Below the pieces are notes generated by a model. It saw only the letters and a list, made by a program, of their open reading frames with translations, was not told where the DNA came from and made no database searches. Positions 1 through 10,264 of a DNA stretch of 64,000 nt are shown in pieces. Position 1 is the first letter of the stretch. Each line of letters begins with the position of its first letter. The position numbers and the translations under genes are program-made. The stretch comes from an uncultured Shewanella sp. (GTDB taxonomy: Bacteria > Pseudomonadota > Gammaproteobacteria > Enterobacterales > Shewanellaceae): assembly GCF_947501225.1 (NCBI RefSeq), contig NZ_CANMUW010000008.1, forward strand, positions 124,001-188,000, given 5' to 3'.

Positions 1-269
1 GGTTGATACTCGGCGCTGAGGTAAAGTGAATCTAGTGCAATCATATGAGTATTTGCAGTAACCGACGTTAATTCGATGTAAATAGTAATTATTCACATTA
101 TCGTGTGCGAGTCTAAAATCTTTACATTGGTAACCGTTCAATTGGTTTCTTTTTCGACAAAATACAGCCTGGCTTGGGTCGCTGGCAAGAGAGCCAACGA
201 CACAGTGTTTGTTTTGGGGGGAGAAGAGTACACGCCGTAAAGTGGAATGATGGCAGAACCTAAGCTAAT
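1..269. other. Intergenic leader of the window, no gene seen
   Basis: No convincing coding region was found here. The only structure seen is a stem-loop at about 178-201: nine-base arms with one wobble pair and a six-base loop. It lies downstream of the minus-strand slt gene but has no clear T-run on either strand, so calling it a terminator would be weak. Any gene to the left lies outside the window. Confidence 0.5.
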
Positions 270-2219
270 TCAGTATCTGAAATTTAACTCATCGGCCGAA
301 AACAGCTCAGCCGTTTTGCCCTGTTTGACCTGATAGATCACCCGATAACTGAGTACCGCCTGTACATACTCGCGGGTTTCGGTGAAGGGGATCGACTCTA
401 TAAATGACATGACATCCAATTTACCATCTGTCTGTTTCAGCCAGCGTTTGACCCTGTGGGGCCCTGCGTTATAGGCGGCGGTGGCGAGAACCCGATTATC
501 GTCAAACTGTTTGAGTAAGCCGGCATAGTAGGCGCTTCCCAGACGAATATTGGTTTCGCTGAGATAGAGGCTGCGCTGCCCTTTGTATTTGAGACCCTCT
601 TTACGGGCGGTTTCCTTAGCGGTGGCAGGCATCAACTGCATCAGGCCTCGTGCACCGACGCCGGAGGTTGCATAGGGATAAAAAGCACTCTCTCTTCGGG
701 CTATCGCTCTGAGCTCATCTATGTTGACGCTTTGCTTCTTGCTCGCCTCGATAAAGGCCTCATCGGCGGCGTAGGGGAACCTCAACGTCATATCATTCCA
801 AAGCTGGCCTTGTATGCTGGCTTGTACCCCCAGAGCGTGCCAGCCTTTTTCGAGTGCAAGTGTTGCATACTCTTTTTGCATCGCTTTGCTGTGACGGTTT
901 AACATCTGAATCCACTCTGAGCGGGCATCGATAGTTTTATCTATGGCAAGAAGCTCTATGACGCGGCTCAAGCCAGGATCGTCTTCGAGTCTCACCCGTA
1001 GAGCCGCATCACTTATCGTGTCTTTATGGGCTAAGGAAAACTGAGTTTCTATCTCACTGGCGGCGCTAAAACCGTAGAAGTTACGTAGTTTACTCAGTTC
1101 CGTAAGCTGAGTTGACTCACTGTCTTCACCGTCATCAGTGACTCTGGACTTCCAATAGAGCCATCTGGGGTTCGCTCTTTTCTGTTCGGTGAGCATGGGG
1201 AGGAAATGTGCTACCGATTCACTATCATTTTCGCGCAGCGCCCACCTGAGTCTGGCCTCAATAAGGTCATCACTGTCCAGCAGGGGAAGCATAGAGTCAA
1301 CGAACCCCTTAAGTTTTGTCTCCTGCTTTATGATGGCCCGCTTAATCAGATAGCGGCTGAGTTTACGCCCTTGATAGTCGCTGAATCTGTCAGCCTTTTG
1401 GTAGGTAACATAGAGCTTTATGGCTTGGTTAAGATCTTTTCTCGCTAACTTTCTCAAGCCGGAATCGACGATGTCGGCGTTGATCTTGGCCAACCCTTTA
1501 AACTTTTTGGTGTGCCTTAAACTTCTGGGATCCCGGTACACCTTCAGTAGTCTTTTAGCTTCAGCCTGGTGAGATGTCACCTTCTTCGACAGGTATTTCA
1601 ACAGCCCGTATTGGTTGGCATTAAAGCTGAGCAACATCCTGGACCATATCAACTCCTGCGAACGGTGACCGGCCTTCTCCCATGCCTTGAATAGGGGATC
1701 GCACTCATCGGGGCGTGATTTTCCGTGTAACCAGAGGGATTTGGCTCCCTTAAATGCCGCCTGCGTATTGCCTTGTGAGAGTTGAGCGCGGTAGAAATAA
1801 CACTGTAGGGCTACATTATTGGGTCTACCTGGGCTGATGGCTAAGAAATCCTGCCACTGTTTGCGTGAGCCCGCTCGCTTCAGGTATCGAAATCTTGCAG
1901 TGTTATATAGAGGGGTATTTTTAAACTGGGACAGCTCTTTAAGTGCTGGTTCACCGCTAAGAGTCAATATCGAATTAATTTTGGCGTGAAAGTCCAGGTA
2001 GACGGCCAGAGGGTAATCGTCCAGTTGGCTCCTCAGTTGTTTATAGCTCTTGGTATCTCTTTTATCCAATGCTTCCCGGGCATCTAAATACCTCTGTTGA
2101 TCTTCGGTATACTTGCCGGCATGAGCCGCCCAGGAGAGAGAAACAGCAGCGAACAGCATGAGGGTTGTAGATATAGACGGATAGCTGTTTCTTAAAATGC
2201 CAATTAACCGCTTATGCAT
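270..2219 (-). CDS. slt: Soluble lytic murein transglycosylase (Slt70-like)
   Basis: Periplasmic enzyme that cleaves the MurNAc-GlcNAc bond of peptidoglycan to give 1,6-anhydro-muropeptides. The 649-residue product starts with a signal peptide (hydrophobic run ending near AAHAG at residue 35). A long alpha-superhelical region follows, as in E. coli Slt70 (about 645 residues). The C-terminal SLT domain holds the catalytic Glu in RRESAF (about residue 509), then GARGLMQLMPATA and AAYNAGPHRVKRWL, all hallmarks of family 1 transglycosylases. It lies downstream of rmuC on the same strand, separated by about 110 bases that contain a strong hairpin. Length and motifs are complete, so it is probably functional. 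Confidence 0.95.
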   Translation of the reverse strand: MHKRLIGILRNSYPSISTTLMLFAAVSLSWAAHAGKYTEDQQRYLDAREALDKRDTKSYKQLRSQLDDYPLAVYLDFHAKINSILTLSGEPALKELSQFKNTPLYNTARFRYLKRAGSRKQWQDFLAISPGRPNNVALQCYFYRAQLSQGNTQAAFKGAKSLWLHGKSRPDECDPLFKAWEKAGHRSQELIWSRMLLSFNANQYGLLKYLSKKVTSHQAEAKRLLKVYRDPRSLRHTKKFKGLAKINADIVDSGLRKLARKDLNQAIKLYVTYQKADRFSDYQGRKLSRYLIKRAIIKQETKLKGFVDSMLPLLDSDDLIEARLRWALRENDSESVAHFLPMLTEQKRANPRWLYWKSRVTDDGEDSESTQLTELSKLRNFYGFSAASEIETQFSLAHKDTISDAALRVRLEDDPGLSRVIELLAIDKTIDARSEWIQMLNRHSKAMQKEYATLALEKGWHALGVQASIQGQLWNDMTLRFPYAADEAFIEASKKQSVNIDELRAIARRESAFYPYATSGVGARGLMQLMPATAKETARKEGLKYKGQRSLYLSETNIRLGSAYYAGLLKQFDDNRVLATAAYNAGPHRVKRWLKQTDGKLDVMSFIESIPFTETREYVQAVLSYRVIYQVKQGKTAELFSADELNFRY

Positions 2220-2262
2220 TTTGATTATTCCTCATAGACAGGATAGGTTTAATATCCCTATG

Positions 2263-2293
2263 TACGCCTGCACGTTGTCAACTGGCAGGCGTA
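2263..2293 (-). terminator. Stem-loop between rmuC and slt
   Basis: Perfect nine-base arms (TACGCCTGC and GCAGGCGTA) enclose a 13-base loop. It lies just after the rmuC stop and upstream of slt on the minus strand. No T-run follows, so it may attenuate transcription or protect a 3' end and need not be a full intrinsic terminator. Confidence 0.45.
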
Positions 2294-2330
2294 TCTGGTT
2301 TACCGGGTTTGCAGATCGGATAAATTCAGC

Positions 2331-3827
2331 TTAATTCAACTTCTTTTCATCGACATGGTAATCAGCAAGTGCCTTCTCGAGCAGCTGAGGATCGAGCTGC
2401 TTACTGGTATCGACTCCGAGTTTTCGCATCTGATGCGCCTGCTTTACCAGATTTCCTTTACCGCTCGATAGTTTGTTCATGGCGCTGGCATAGGTTTTTT
2501 CCGCCCCCTCCAATGCTCTGCCCAGCTTTTCCATATCGTCGATATAGCCGCACAGCTTATCGTATATTTTACCCGCTTGTTTGGCGATCTGCTGTGCGTT
2601 TTGGTTTTGATATTCATAACGCCAGATGTTGTTTATGGTCCGTAATGCAACCAGGAGGTTGGTCGGACTCACCAGCATGATATTCTGCTCTAATGCATAG
2701 TTGACCAGGCTGGGATCATGTTCGAGTGCAAGCAGGAATGCCGGCTCAAGGGGAATAAACATCAGGACATAGTCCAGGCTGGTTAAGCCATGTAGCTTTT
2801 GATAATCCTTCTGACTCAGCCCTTTGATATGTCCTCTGACCGAAAGTACGTGATCTTTCAGAGCCTGAGCCCGAACAGTTTCATCATCGCTGTTGAAGTA
2901 ACGCTCATAGGCAACCAGAGACATCTTGGCATCTATAACGACATCTTTATTCTCGGGCAGATGAACGATGACATCGGGCTTAAATCGTTTACCGTCATCA
3001 TTTTTAAGATCGCTCTGAGTCTCATATTCATGCCCCTCACGTAACCCACTCTCCTGCAATACACGTTCGAGAATGACCTCTCCCCAGTTGCCCTGTTGTT
3101 TGTTATCCCCTTTGAGGGCGTTTGTCAGGTTTACCGCATCCTGACTCATCTGCAGATTGAGCGCCTTGAGAGATTCGAGTTGATGGTTGAATGCGCTACG
3201 CTGTGATTGTTCGTTGGTATAAGATTCGTGAACCTGCTTTCTGAAGCCCTCCAACTGCTGTTTAAATGGGGCGAGCACACTATCGAGCTGGTGAGTGTTC
3301 TGATGCTGCAGCTTTTCACTTCTCTCTTCGAAAATTTTATTGGCTAAATTTTCAAACTGGGTCTTAAGTCGGCTCTCGGCATCCTGCAGAACATGGATTT
3401 TATCCTCGAGTGCCGCTTGCTCAGTATTATGCTTAACGGTCAGAGTCTGCTGCATCGCATTCGATTTTGACAGGGCCAGCTGAGTCTCCATCAATTTTCG
3501 CTGGCATTCGCTAAATTGTGTCTCTAATTTTGGGACTCGTTCGGCCGCAGCCTCGGCCTTGCCCAGAGCCGCCAGATTTTGCTCCAACTTATATTGAAAC
3601 TGCTCTATCTGCAGATCTTTGTCCGACAGCAGTGTCTCACTGCTTTTTAACGACTCCTGTAACTCGTCCATCGCTTGTTGGTGTTGCCCGACGAGCTCCT
3701 CTCTGACACTCTGCCATCTGCGCCTGGTGAGTTTCTGATTCAGCAGTGCTCCGATTAAAACAGACAGGAAAGAAACTGCCGCTAAAACGATAATTTGGGG
3801 AAGAGTAAGCGCAATGTCTATAGGCAT
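2331..3827 (-). CDS. rmuC: RmuC family DNA recombination protein
   Basis: RmuC limits inversions at short inverted repeats; the family carries a restriction-endonuclease-like fold. The product has an N-terminal membrane segment (PQIIVLAAVSFLSVLIGALL), a long coiled coil (roughly residues 35-190), then the conserved RmuC domain with GNWGEVILERVL and the PDVIVHLPENKDVVIDAKMS region typical of PD-(D/E)XK nucleases. The reading frame is open to a TTG at 3896. I prefer the ATG at 3827 (498 residues) because the membrane segment then starts directly, as in E. coli RmuC. Neither start has a strong Shine-Dalgarno sequence. Confidence 0.93.
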   Translation of the reverse strand: MPIDIALTLPQIIVLAAVSFLSVLIGALLNQKLTRRRWQSVREELVGQHQQAMDELQESLKSSETLLSDKDLQIEQFQYKLEQNLAALGKAEAAAERVPKLETQFSECQRKLMETQLALSKSNAMQQTLTVKHNTEQAALEDKIHVLQDAESRLKTQFENLANKIFEERSEKLQHQNTHQLDSVLAPFKQQLEGFRKQVHESYTNEQSQRSAFNHQLESLKALNLQMSQDAVNLTNALKGDNKQQGNWGEVILERVLQESGLREGHEYETQSDLKNDDGKRFKPDVIVHLPENKDVVIDAKMSLVAYERYFNSDDETVRAQALKDHVLSVRGHIKGLSQKDYQKLHGLTSLDYVLMFIPLEPAFLLALEHDPSLVNYALEQNIMLVSPTNLLVALRTINNIWRYEYQNQNAQQIAKQAGKIYDKLCGYIDDMEKLGRALEGAEKTYASAMNKLSSGKGNLVKQAHQMRKLGVDTSKQLDPQLLEKALADYHVDEKKLN

Positions 3828-4102
3828 AGGAGGAAGGCCGCGGTCTTGATGATCAAAAGAGAATGTTAGATTCTCATGGGAAGTCGCTATCTTCAAGTGT
3901 CATCGACGTAAATGAATAACTCTTAATCGATTATGAATGTTAAACAACAGACCGGAGAGCTGTGACTCAAGAGCCCGGCTTATATCGAAACGGGCAACAC
4001 CTGTCTGTTTTCTCTACACTCAGTGCCAGGGAGAGGATTAATGTGAAATAGATCACGCTCAGTGACGGTCTAATGTTGGAAGAAGAGTTAAAGGGACGCT
4101 AC

Positions 4103-5119
4103 ATGTATATCCATAAGAAATCATCATGGGATAAATGCAAGGGAGCAGAGATCACACCTGAGTCTGTGTTCGATGATCGCCGCAATATCATTAAAGCGCT
4201 GGGGTTGGGCGCCATAGGGGCCAGTATTCCGGGTCATGTTCAGGCCGGAATATTTGACCTGTTCGGTGAAAAAAAGCCAGAGTCTGCATTTATCACCTCG
4301 CCGCTGACCTATACCACAAATCCGCAGTTTTCTGCTACCGGGATACCTACGCCCTTGGAGAAGGTGACAACACATAATAATTTCTATGAGTTCGGGACAA
4401 GTAAGCAAGATCCTGCTGAGAATGCGCAAGGTTTTAAGGTCGATCCCTGGACCCTGGTGATTGAGGGGGAGGTGGAACGTCCGTTGACGTTAGATCTCGA
4501 TGATCTGACTAAGCTGATCCCCCTGGAGGAGCGTACCTATAGATTACGCTGTGTTGAGGCCTGGTCCATGGTGATCCCCTGGGTTGGCTTCCCGTTAGCC
4601 GCATTACTCAAGCGGGCAGGGGTGACCAGTAAGGCCACTCATGTCGCGTTCGAGACCCTGTTCGACCCCGAGCAGATGCCGGGTCAGAAAAGCCGTTTGA
4701 TGGGGGGAGGGATCCATTATCCCTATGTCGAAGGCCTGACCATCGCAGAGGCGATGAATGAGCTGTCATTTCTGTCGGTAGGCTTATACGGGAAAACCTT
4801 ACCGCCGCAGAACGGAGCGCCGATACGTCTGGTCGTGCCATGGAAGTATGGCTTCAAAAGCATAAAATCGATAGTGAGGATCCGCGTCATGGACAGGCAA
4901 CCGCCGACGAGCTGGAATCAGTTAGCCTCACACGAATATGGCTTCTATGCCAATGTGAACCCCGAGGTCGATCATCCCCGCTGGTCCCAGGCCACCGAGC
5001 GGCGAATTGGTGAGGGGGGACTGTTTTCTGCTAAGAGAATTAAAACACAACTCTTCAACGGTTATGCCGAGCAGGTATCCGAGCTGTACAGGGGGATGGA
5101 TCTCAAGACCAATTTCTGA
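4103..5119 (+). CDS. msrP: Protein-methionine-sulfoxide reductase catalytic subunit MsrP
   Basis: Molybdopterin enzyme that repairs oxidised methionines in periplasmic proteins, with electrons delivered by MsrQ. A twin-arginine signal is visible near the N-terminus ([21 protein letters not shown]), so it is exported folded with its cofactor. The Mo-ligating cysteine lies in [15 protein letters not shown], and the sulfite-oxidase-like fold continues through [24 protein letters not shown] (family motif, about residues 235-260). The frame opens at ATG 4073, but ATG 4103 has AAAGGGA upstream and gives 338 residues, close to the 334 of E. coli. msrQ follows after 91 bases. Confidence 0.95.
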   Translation: MYIHKKSSWDKCKGAEITPESVFDDRRNIIKALGLGAIGASIPGHVQAGIFDLFGEKKPESAFITSPLTYTTNPQFSATGIPTPLEKVTTHNNFYEFGTSKQDPAENAQGFKVDPWTLVIEGEVERPLTLDLDDLTKLIPLEERTYRLRCVEAWSMVIPWVGFPLAALLKRAGVTSKATHVAFETLFDPEQMPGQKSRLMGGGIHYPYVEGLTIAEAMNELSFLSVGLYGKTLPPQNGAPIRLVVPWKYGFKSIKSIVRIRVMDRQPPTSWNQLASHEYGFYANVNPEVDHPRWSQATERRIGEGGLFSAKRIKTQLFNGYAEQVSELYRGMDLKTNF

Positions 5120-5210
5120 ATCCAAGACCAGGATCTCCTTACACCTGTGGTGTGTCGCGCCGTAATAGGGTTGGAGAGGAGCCATTTTTCATCATATTCC
5201 GGAGTAATGA

Positions 5211-5840
5211 ATGCGATTGACAGCAAAACACCTGTTTTTATTAAAGACGGTGATCCACATTGTCGCCATGGCGCCGATTGTATACCTGGTCTTACTTGTC
5301 CTGGATAACGCTGCAGGCGGTGATCCTGTGCAGTTCATTATTCATTACACCGGGATGGGGGCTTTAAATACCCTGGCTGCCTTACTCATGGTGTCTCCCT
5401 TGGCGCGCAAGTTTAAACAGGGGTTGTTAATTCAGACCCGCAGGTTGTTGGGGTTGTATGTTTTTGCCTACGCCTCTTTACATATCGCGGCGTTCGTCAG
5501 CCTGGACCTGCTGTTTGAATGGTCACTATTTTTGCAGGAGCTGGTTAAGCGGCCCTATATCGTGATCGGTATGATCGGCTATCTCATTTTGATTGCGCTG
5601 TCCGTAACTTCATTGAAGTCAATAAAACGTAGGATGGGTAAACGATGGCAGCAGCTACACAATCTGGTCTACCTGCTTGCCATACTGACTCCAATTCACT
5701 TCTACTGGTCGGTGAAATCTGAGGTGATAGAGCCTGGCATATATATAGTGCTGTTCAGCATTTTGTTGCTGCTCAGAGTCAGGTCAACTGGAAGATTATC
5801 TCAGTTTCTCTCACGTTTTAAGCTTAGGCCGAATGAGTAG
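5211..5840 (+). CDS. msrQ: Heme-binding membrane subunit MsrQ
   Basis: Integral membrane b-type cytochrome of the YedZ/ferric-reductase-like family. It passes electrons from the quinone pool or flavins to periplasmic MsrP. The 209 residues hold about six hydrophobic helices. Probable heme-ligand histidines lie in YASLHIAAFVSLDL, KRWQQLHNLVYLL and TPIHFYWSVK. The ATG has GGAG nine bases upstream. It is encoded directly after msrP on the same strand, the usual operon arrangement, so expression is probably joint. Confidence 0.95.
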   Translation: MRLTAKHLFLLKTVIHIVAMAPIVYLVLLVLDNAAGGDPVQFIIHYTGMGALNTLAALLMVSPLARKFKQGLLIQTRRLLGLYVFAYASLHIAAFVSLDLLFEWSLFLQELVKRPYIVIGMIGYLILIALSVTSLKSIKRRMGKRWQQLHNLVYLLAILTPIHFYWSVKSEVIEPGIYIVLFSILLLLRVRSTGRLSQFLSRFKLRPNE

Positions 5841-6040
5841 GGCATACTCATTTTGCTTATCTGACACTTGTGTCTTTGGCACTGCCTGAAGTAAAAAAAC
5901 AGGTGAACCCCTACTTTTGTATTTGTGATTGCGGTCACAGAAATGTGCTGGGTAATATTGTTGGGAATTCTTTGACAAACTAAGGTTTTTCTTCAAAGGT
6001 TATAAGTAGGGTCAATTTCATCAAAGCTTAAGGAATGACA

Positions 6041-7687
6041 ATGGACAGCGTTAATAGTTTGTTTCGAAAGGTAAAAATATCAACTCGACTTTTTGTGATG
6101 TTGGGTTTATCGATCGTTGCGACCATTTTTATGTTTCTTTTTGCTCTGGTGAGTATTGATAACCTGTTATTGGGGGAGAAAGAGTCAAAGTTATCATCCC
6201 TGGCTGATGTCGGTGAGAAAGTGATCTCACGATATTATCAAAGTGCCCAATCGGGCTTATTGACAGAGGACGAGGCTAAGCAGCAAGCGATTCTGGCCCT
6301 GGATGAGCTGAGGTATGCGGGCAAAGAGTATTATTGGACCATAGATACTGATGGGGTCATGATTCAGCATGCCTTTGCCAAGAAACTTATCGGGACTAAT
6401 GTATTGGGGATAAAAGATCCCAATGGGGTTAAGTTATTTGAACTGATGGTGTCAGGTACGGCGCGTAATGAGTATGCGCTTATCGAATATATGTGGAATC
6501 GACCTAATGAAACAGATCCCAGCCCTAAGATGAGTGTGGTTAAGCGTTTCAAGCCCTGGGGGTGGATTGTTGGCACCGGGATGTATGTGGATGATATCAG
6601 AACCCAGGAAGCTGCTTTTGCGTGGAAATATCTCTTTATCGGTGCACTGGTCTGGTTACCGGTTATCTTCATTCTGTTTATGATCACTCATAGCATCTCC
6701 CGGCCTATGCAGCAGACCATTTCGGCGTTTGAGAACATTGCCAAGGGAGAGGGGGATTTAACCCTGAGACTGGAGGAGTCGGGAAAGGATGAGCTGAAAG
6801 AGGTGGCGGCTAATTTCAATATCTTTATCGAAAAAATTCAGGCCGTGGTGCAATCTGTTCTGACCTCGGTCTCTCACAGCCAGGAGCTGGCAACCGGTCT
6901 CGCATCGATCTCTCAGGAAGCGAGTCAGGTGACCAATAGAATGCAGTCTGAGACAGAAAGTGTTGCAACGGCTATCAATGAGATGTCTATGGCGGCATCA
7001 GAGGTTGCATCAAATGCCCAGCTGGCGGCCGACAGTGCCGGCAGTGCCGACTCAGAAGCGGACAGAACCAACAGTGTGGTCGGCAGTGCGATGGTAAAGA
7101 TCAATGCGCTTTCATCAGAGCTGGAAACGACATCGGTCGTCGCTCAGGACTTACAGGTCAGTTCGGGTAAGATAGGGCAGATTCTCGATGTTATTGTTGG
7201 TATCGCCGAGCAGACTAACCTACTGGCGTTGAATGCGGCGATTGAGGCTGCCCGTGCAGGCGAGGCGGGTCGCGGTTTTGCCGTTGTAGCCGACGAGGTG
7301 AGAACACTGGCAAGCAGAACCCAAGAGTCGACACAGGAGATCAATGGCATCATCGACGCGATTCGCGATTCGGTTGTGAGTGTTAACCGCTCAGTTGAGC
7401 AGGCAAAACTTCGCTCCAGTGAGACGGTGCAGGAGACATCTCAGGTTGTCGATGCCCTCGATACCATTAAATCATCGATTCGCCAAATATCAGATATGAA
7501 TATTCAAATTGCAGCCGCGACAGAAGAGCAGAGCGCCGTGATTGCCGAGCTCAATAAAAATGTGACCCGAATTAACGATATCTCATTGGAAAATCAGGAG
7601 AAGAGTGTGGAGATTGGCAATTCGAGTCAACAGATACAGGATGGCTCGACTGATCTGAGCAGCCTGGTTTCGAGTTTTAAAATTTAA
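6041..7687 (+). CDS. Methyl-accepting chemotaxis protein with single-Cache sensor
   Basis: Membrane chemoreceptor. Domains in order: cytoplasmic start, TM1 (about residues 18-40), a periplasmic sCache_2-type domain containing [14 protein letters not shown] and [10 protein letters not shown]2 (about 197-219), HAMP, and a long signalling domain with the hairpin tip [20 protein letters not shown]. This fold often binds small carboxylates or related ligands, but the ligand cannot be read from sequence. AGG lies only one base before ATG 6035 but seven before ATG 6041, so I place the start at 6041 (548 residues). A strong terminator follows the stop. It is a single-gene unit with no che genes nearby. 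Confidence 0.93.
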   Translation: MDSVNSLFRKVKISTRLFVMLGLSIVATIFMFLFALVSIDNLLLGEKESKLSSLADVGEKVISRYYQSAQSGLLTEDEAKQQAILALDELRYAGKEYYWTIDTDGVMIQHAFAKKLIGTNVLGIKDPNGVKLFELMVSGTARNEYALIEYMWNRPNETDPSPKMSVVKRFKPWGWIVGTGMYVDDIRTQEAAFAWKYLFIGALVWLPVIFILFMITHSISRPMQQTISAFENIAKGEGDLTLRLEESGKDELKEVAANFNIFIEKIQAVVQSVLTSVSHSQELATGLASISQEASQVTNRMQSETESVATAINEMSMAASEVASNAQLAADSAGSADSEADRTNSVVGSAMVKINALSSELETTSVVAQDLQVSSGKIGQILDVIVGIAEQTNLLALNAAIEAARAGEAGRGFAVVADEVRTLASRTQESTQEINGIIDAIRDSVVSVNRSVEQAKLRSSETVQETSQVVDALDTIKSSIRQISDMNIQIAAATEEQSAVIAELNKNVTRINDISLENQEKSVEIGNSSQQIQDGSTDLSSLVSSFKI

Positions 7688-7719
7688 CCTGTAGCGGGTC
7701 GTAAATAATCTGTTAACAG

Positions 7720-7747
7720 AGCCAGGCAGAATGTCTGGCTTTTTTTT
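7720..7747 (+). terminator. Intrinsic terminator after the Cache chemoreceptor
   Basis: Arms AGCCAGGCA and TGTCTGGCT (one G-T wobble) with a three-base GAA loop, followed by a run of eight Ts counting the end of the stem. A classic rho-independent terminator 33 bases past the stop at 7687. Confidence 0.9.
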
Positions 7748-7918
7748 CGGACTAAGCCCTGGTTACAGTGCATTCAGGTACCGGCTTAGATGCAATATCC
7801 CCGCCGGCTCAGTAATAGCATCTGTTGCGTAAAAAATTCGTGTGAAAATAATAAGTTCACCTTGTTAGGCATTAGTGTAGAGGTTAACCTGAATCTATAT
7901 TGACCTTTGGAGCCTTCT

Positions 7919-8413
7919 ATGAACGACCTCTTACCCGATCTATTTGACCACTTTGCCGGTGAACTTTCTCTGTTATCCGCTAAATTTAAACAGTATGGAA
8001 AAAGAGAAATTTTCTGGGGTGAGATAGTCACGATAAAGTGTTTTGAAGATAACTCTAAAGTGAAACAGCTTCTCTCAACCCAGGGCAGGGGCAAAGTGTT
8101 GCTTGTCGATGGCGGTGGCTCGATGAACAGGGCCCTGCTTGGCGACCTGATTGCTCTCAGCGCGGTCGACAATGGCTGGGAAGGCATAGTGATTAATGGT
8201 TGTATCAGGGATGCCGGAGCACTTAAAACCATGGACATTGGGGTTAAGGCTCTCGGCGTCAATCCGATTAAGACGGTCAAACTCGATAGAGGGGATGTTA
8301 ACATTACTCTCGAGATAGGTGGGGTCAGAATTGAGCCGGGTATGATGCTATATTCAGATGACAACGGTGTCGCCGTATCACCCAAGCCATTAGATCTCGC
8401 TTTCTTATCGTAA
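7919..8413 (+). CDS. RraA-like / HMG-aldolase family protein
   Basis: Member of the RraA superfamily, which includes RNase E inhibitors and class II 4-hydroxy-4-methyl-2-oxoglutarate aldolases. Family motifs seen: VLLVDGGGSMNRALLGDLIA, then GWEGIVINGCIRDAGAL, then a conserved DNGVAVS near the end. It keeps the Arg-Asp pair (IRD) that aldolase members use for substrate and metal. As I recall it, E. coli RraA has VRQ at that place, so RNase E regulation should not be assumed. The frame opens at TTG 7907, but ATG 7919 with GGAG six bases upstream is the better start (164 residues). asmA follows 30 bases later. Confidence 0.85.
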   Translation: MNDLLPDLFDHFAGELSLLSAKFKQYGKREIFWGEIVTIKCFEDNSKVKQLLSTQGRGKVLLVDGGGSMNRALLGDLIALSAVDNGWEGIVINGCIRDAGALKTMDIGVKALGVNPIKTVKLDRGDVNITLEIGGVRIEPGMMLYSDDNGVAVSPKPLDLAFLS

Positions 8414-8443
8414 AAAATACGTAAAACTCAGATGGAACCTGTT

Positions 8444-10264
8444 ATGAAAATATTGAAGTGGTTTGTTGTCGTTTTTATCATTCTCATCATCTCTTTGGCG
8501 GCTTATCTGACGCTGCTATTTGATCCCAATGATTTTAAGCCGCAACTTGTTGATGCGGTAAAGGAGAATACCGGCCGGGAGCTGGTCGTTGCCGACGAAT
8601 TGTCATGGACCTTTTTTCCATCCATTGGCATAAAGCTATCTAATGTGTCGCTATCAAATCCAACTGGATTCGATATGAGGGATATGCTGGAGGTTAATGA
8701 GATCGTTGCCGAGGTTGCGTTAATGCCGCTGTTCAGTAAGCAGGTTGAAATTGCGCAGCTGAATGTAGATGGCTTGACGGTAAACCTTGAAACCCGTATC
8801 GATGGCCAGACAAGTTTCGATGGGCTGGAGGGGAGCAAGAGTGTCGACAAGCCTGTAGAATCGAGTGACGCAACGGGTCAATCGCTGACAGCGCTCAATA
8901 TTGGTGGTGTGGCGATTACCAACACTAAGATCAGAGTGCTGGATCAGAAGAGTGGCACAGAACAGCTCTTTAATCTGGAAAAGCTGACACTCGGTCAGTT
9001 CTCACTGGATGAGTTTTCTCCGTTGGCGTATGAGTTCAATGCCGAACTCCCGGATATGACACTGTCCAGCCATGGTGAGGGCATGATTCGACTGGATAGT
9101 TCCATGCAGGCGATCGAATTTAAGGACCTGAGCATTCGTAACTCCGTGGCCGGAGAGGGGATACCAAATAAGAAACTCGATATCAATCTACTCACTCAGG
9201 TGTCGGTGGCACTGGATAAGCAGCTGTTAAAACTCTCCCTGGATGAGTTCAACGCCGATGAGATCCAAGCCAAGGGTGAGGTGAGTATCGCCTATGGTTC
9301 GAAGGTGCCGAATATCGACGGTCAATTGAGTTTTGGTGCGATCGATCTTGATAAGTTTATGTCGGCAAGCGGCACTCAGAGTGAGACCCGGGATAAAGAA
9401 GCACAAGCGGCAACGACTCAGGAGCCGGATCTGTCGGCGATGAAGCTGGTTAATCTGAAATTGTCGGTTACGGCAGAATCGATCAAGGTTGCTAATATGC
9501 TTACCAGTCAATGGGTGATGAAACTGTCGCTCAAAGATGGCCTCTTGAATCTGAGCAAGCTTAATGCCGAACTATATAAAGGTAAGCTTGCTGTCACCGC
9601 TCAGCTTGATGCCGGAAAACCAGTAGCGACCTACAGCTTCGAAGAGTCTGTTGAAAAGGTACAGATACGTGAACTGTTGAAAGATGCTGCCGATATCGAT
9701 CTCTTATCGGGAGCGGCGAACTTCACCGTTAAGGGGAAAGGGCGTAGCCTGATCCCTGATAATATGAAGAAAAATCTGGCAGCCAAGGGGAGCTTCGCTA
9801 TCGCCGACGGCGCACTCTATGGCGTAAACATTCCCCAGATGTTGAGGGATGCGCAAGCCAAATTAAGCGGCGATCTATCCTCAACGGGCAGCGGCGAGAA
9901 AAAGACCGATTTCACCAGCTTAACCGGGTCATTTTCGCTGGTAAATGGCGTGGCCTCTAATCCGGACCTGCTAATGTCCTCACCACTTATCCGTATGTCG
10001 GGCGCCGGGAGTGCAAATATCATCACTCAAGCGCTGGATTACTCATTGATCACCTCTGTGGTTGGCTCGCTGGAGGGGCAAGGCGGGGGCAAGCGGGAAG
10101 CATTACATGGCGTCGAAATACCGTTTTCAATTACAGGCACATTTACCGAGCCTGAGTTTGCGCTGGACACAGCTGCGCTTTTCGATGCCAAACTGAAGCA
10201 GGAAGCAGAGAAAGTGCAAGACAAGCTTAAAGATAGTCTTCTGAAGAAACTGGGTGGATTTTAA
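8444..10264 (+). CDS. AsmA family protein
   Basis: Inner-membrane-anchored periplasmic protein of the AsmA/TamB-like repeating-beta-groove class, implicated in phospholipid transport and outer-membrane assembly. One N-terminal membrane helix (FVVVFIILIISLAAYLTLLF) is followed by the family signature around DPNDFKPQLVDAVKENTGREL. A long beta-rich body follows, and the C-terminal AsmA_2-type region contains LLSGAANFTVKGKGRSL. ATG 8432 is in frame, but ATG 8444 gives MKILKWF directly before the helix and has a GGA about seven bases upstream. The stop overlaps the next start (TAATG), which points to translational coupling. Confidence 0.9.
   Translation: MKILKWFVVVFIILIISLAAYLTLLFDPNDFKPQLVDAVKENTGRELVVADELSWTFFPSIGIKLSNVSLSNPTGFDMRDMLEVNEIVAEVALMPLFSKQVEIAQLNVDGLTVNLETRIDGQTSFDGLEGSKSVDKPVESSDATGQSLTALNIGGVAITNTKIRVLDQKSGTEQLFNLEKLTLGQFSLDEFSPLAYEFNAELPDMTLSSHGEGMIRLDSSMQAIEFKDLSIRNSVAGEGIPNKKLDINLLTQVSVALDKQLLKLSLDEFNADEIQAKGEVSIAYGSKVPNIDGQLSFGAIDLDKFMSASGTQSETRDKEAQAATTQEPDLSAMKLVNLKLSVTAESIKVANMLTSQWVMKLSLKDGLLNLSKLNAELYKGKLAVTAQLDAGKPVATYSFEESVEKVQIRELLKDAADIDLLSGAANFTVKGKGRSLIPDNMKKNLAAKGSFAIADGALYGVNIPQMLRDAQAKLSGDLSSTGSGEKKTDFTSLTGSFSLVNGVASNPDLLMSSPLIRMSGAGSANIITQALDYSLITSVVGSLEGQGGGKREALHGVEIPFSITGTFTEPEFALDTAALFDAKLKQEAEKVQDKLKDSLLKKLGGF

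Noticed and set aside
5972..6005. TTGACA followed by TATAAG before the Cache chemoreceptor
   Set aside because: The spacing is about 23 bases, too long for a sigma-70 promoter, and no clear sigma-28 match was found.
7786..8385. 199-codon minus-strand open frame opposite the RraA-like gene
   Set aside because: It is antisense to a recognisable family gene, has no domain, and has a serine/proline/leucine-rich composition typical of a shadow frame.
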